Source: Paragordius varius (Eukaryota > Nematomorpha). Taken from it: a stretch of 64,000 nt of DNA. The position numbers were made by a program, and so were the translations under genes. Location: NCBI GenBank assembly GCA_964247055.1, contig OZ176054.1, positions 13,330,001 through 13,394,000 on the forward strand, given 5' to 3'. Below the pieces are notes generated by a model, which saw nothing but the letters and a program-made list of their open reading frames with translations, was not told the origin of the DNA and did no database searches. Positions 62,574 to 64,000 of the stretch are shown here, in pieces (positions within the stretch are counted from its first letter, which is position 1; each line of letters begins with the position of its first letter).

Positions 62574-63304
62574 CAGTATGAGTACGTATACATTGCTAGA
62601 AAGTTATTAATTGCCAAATATACCATTTGCATTCAAGAGTGTCCTTGAACGCTTCAAGTTGGTCCTTTGACTTTTTTGTTATATTTTTAATTTTTATCAA
62701 TCAAATCGTAAGTAATTCATATATTTTATTGTTTTTAACCAATTTTCTATTATTTAACATAAATATTAAATCGATATCAACTTTTAATCTTTGAGAACCG
62801 TATATCTTTATTAATTTCTTTATATAATTTTGAATATTTATAAGATTTTGACAGGAAATGAAAAAATATATATCTGGGTTATTAATTAAAATTTTTAATT
62901 AAAAACATTTAAAAGTCAATAAATTTGTTTAATTGAAAAAAAAAATAGTTTGATACAAAAAAGTGGTTTTTCAATCAAAATTTTTATTTTTAACTGAATA
63001 AATAAATAAAGAAAGAAAATTGGGTTAATAAATAATAAAATAAAATAATAAATGCAAAAATTATGGTTAAAAAATTTAAAAATTTTAAGGACCAACTTGA
63101 AGTGATCAAGGACTCAAGGACCAACTTGAACTGTTCAAGGACACTCTTGAATTGCAAATGGTATAGTAATACAACAAAGGAGAGAGTATTATTGATTTAT
63201 AGTTATTTATATCACTTATTGTTAGCCAATAATACTGCCCTTTGTTGTATTTACTATTTGGCGATAATTAATAACTTTCTAGTAATGTATACGTACTCCT
63301 ACTG
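62574..63304. mobile_element. Family D element with a nested family C element
   Basis: Outer ends CAGTATGAGTACGTATACAT and GTATACGTACTCCTACTG with TA flanks. The inner element runs 62,623-63,161. It has only about three 21-bp units at its right end, against about 28 in the copy at 44,053. Confidence 0.7.
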
Positions 63305-63744
63305 TATATAATTGACTAAATGGAAGCGATTTATAAATGCAACTAAATATAAAATAATAATACTATAAGTATGCAAAATAAATGTGTTGTTTTTATAAAA
63401 ACAATATGAAACATAAAAATGTCTTAATTTTATGTATTTATCCTTAATTCACTTTCTGTATGAAAGCAAATGAAATTGGTGGTATTTCCCTATTTCGTAA
63501 CCTAAATTGATACTTAAAAAAGTTTGTTTCTTATTTTCCGCAACTTAAAACGATTGATAAAAGTGCGGTTAGATAATATAGCCTTTAAAATATCAGCCAT
63601 TTACTTTTAAAGTATTAATTATTTTAAATATAATATTTTAAATTAAAAACGATAGTTACAAATATTTAGTGAAAAATATAGCTTTTTTTACATAAATATC
63701 AGTATAAGGTCATTCATAAATTTCTTTATTGTACAACAAATAAA

Positions 63745-64000
63745 TTATGACGAAGATGATTCACTGCTTGAATCCGAAGAACTTGAAGTACTCTTACTTG
63801 TACTCGAACTACTTGTTGTGCTACTTGAAGAACTCTTCGATGATGGGACTTTGCCTTTAGCTTTTTTATTGCTCTTTAAAGTGTTGCTTTTTTCACTCGA
63901 AGTTGTTGAATTCACTGAAGAAGTTGAAGATTTTTTCTTAACAATGTTTTCTTTCTTTTCTTGAGGTTGTTTTTTGCCATTCTTTTGAGCCAATGGTGGG
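63745..64000 (-). CDS. Ser/Thr/Lys-rich protein, copy 3 (C-terminal part, cut by window end)
   Basis: The last ~85 codons of the protein described at 13,644: MAQKNGKKQPQEKKEN, then KKKSSTSSV, and a Ser/Thr tail ending SSDSSSESSSS. No break is seen in this part. The 5' part lies beyond the right edge. Confidence 0.6.
   Translation of the reverse strand, partial: PPLAQKNGKKQPQEKKENIVKKKSSTSSVNSTTSSEKSNTLKSNKKAKGKVPSSKSSSSSTTSSSSTSKSTSSSSDSSSESSSS

Noticed and set aside
1-64000. Ciliate genome (micro-introns and TA-flanked elements resemble Paramecium)
   Set aside because: All reading frames fit the standard code with TAA, TAG and TGA as stops, and KANSL3 plus a Ty3/gypsy element fit an animal better.

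Overview
The window looks like nuclear DNA of a fast-evolving, very AT-rich animal. Two gene families point to an animal with cilia: a KANSL3 (NSL chromatin complex) homologue, and a protein with an IFT122-type zinc-binding C-terminus. The most striking trait is intron size. Many introns are only 22-33 nt, with GT..AG ends, in host genes and also in a resident DNA transposon. Such introns are known to me from very few animals (dicyemid mesozoans, some glass sponges); I cannot name the species.

Layout: the window holds about two and a half tandem copies of one ~24 kb unit. Each unit has (1) a KANSL3-like gene on the minus strand, (2) a head-to-head 12-exon gene on the plus strand whose ATG lies only 67-72 bp from the KANSL3 ATG, (3) a small minus-strand gene for a Ser/Thr/Lys-rich protein, and (4) repeat-rich intergenic DNA. 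Unit 1 covers ~1-24,560 (KANSL3 lacks its last two exons at the left edge). Unit 2 covers ~24,566-48,740 and holds an extra decayed duplicate of its own 3' half (40,449-46,558). Unit 3 covers 48,748 to the right edge, which cuts the Ser-rich gene.

My splicing gives full in-frame proteins for all three plus-strand copies (1018, 1031 and 1013 residues) and for KANSL3 copy 3 (764 residues). KANSL3 copy 1 is intact as far as it is visible. Copy 2 has a frameshift near its C-terminus. The Ser-rich gene is whole in copy 1 (255 residues), broken in 2a and 2b, and cut by the window edge in copy 3.

Repeats fill the long introns and the spacers. They include several families of TA-flanked miniature elements with CAGT ends (Tc1/mariner type), a Tc1-like transposon with a complete transposase once four micro-introns are removed, foldback elements with 21-bp tandem arrays, a 45-bp minisatellite in one intron, and one young Ty3/gypsy LTR element at 17,357-21,182. 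Comparing units shows empty sites for several insertions, long tracts of near identity (gene conversion or recent duplication), and duplication breakpoints inside miniature elements.
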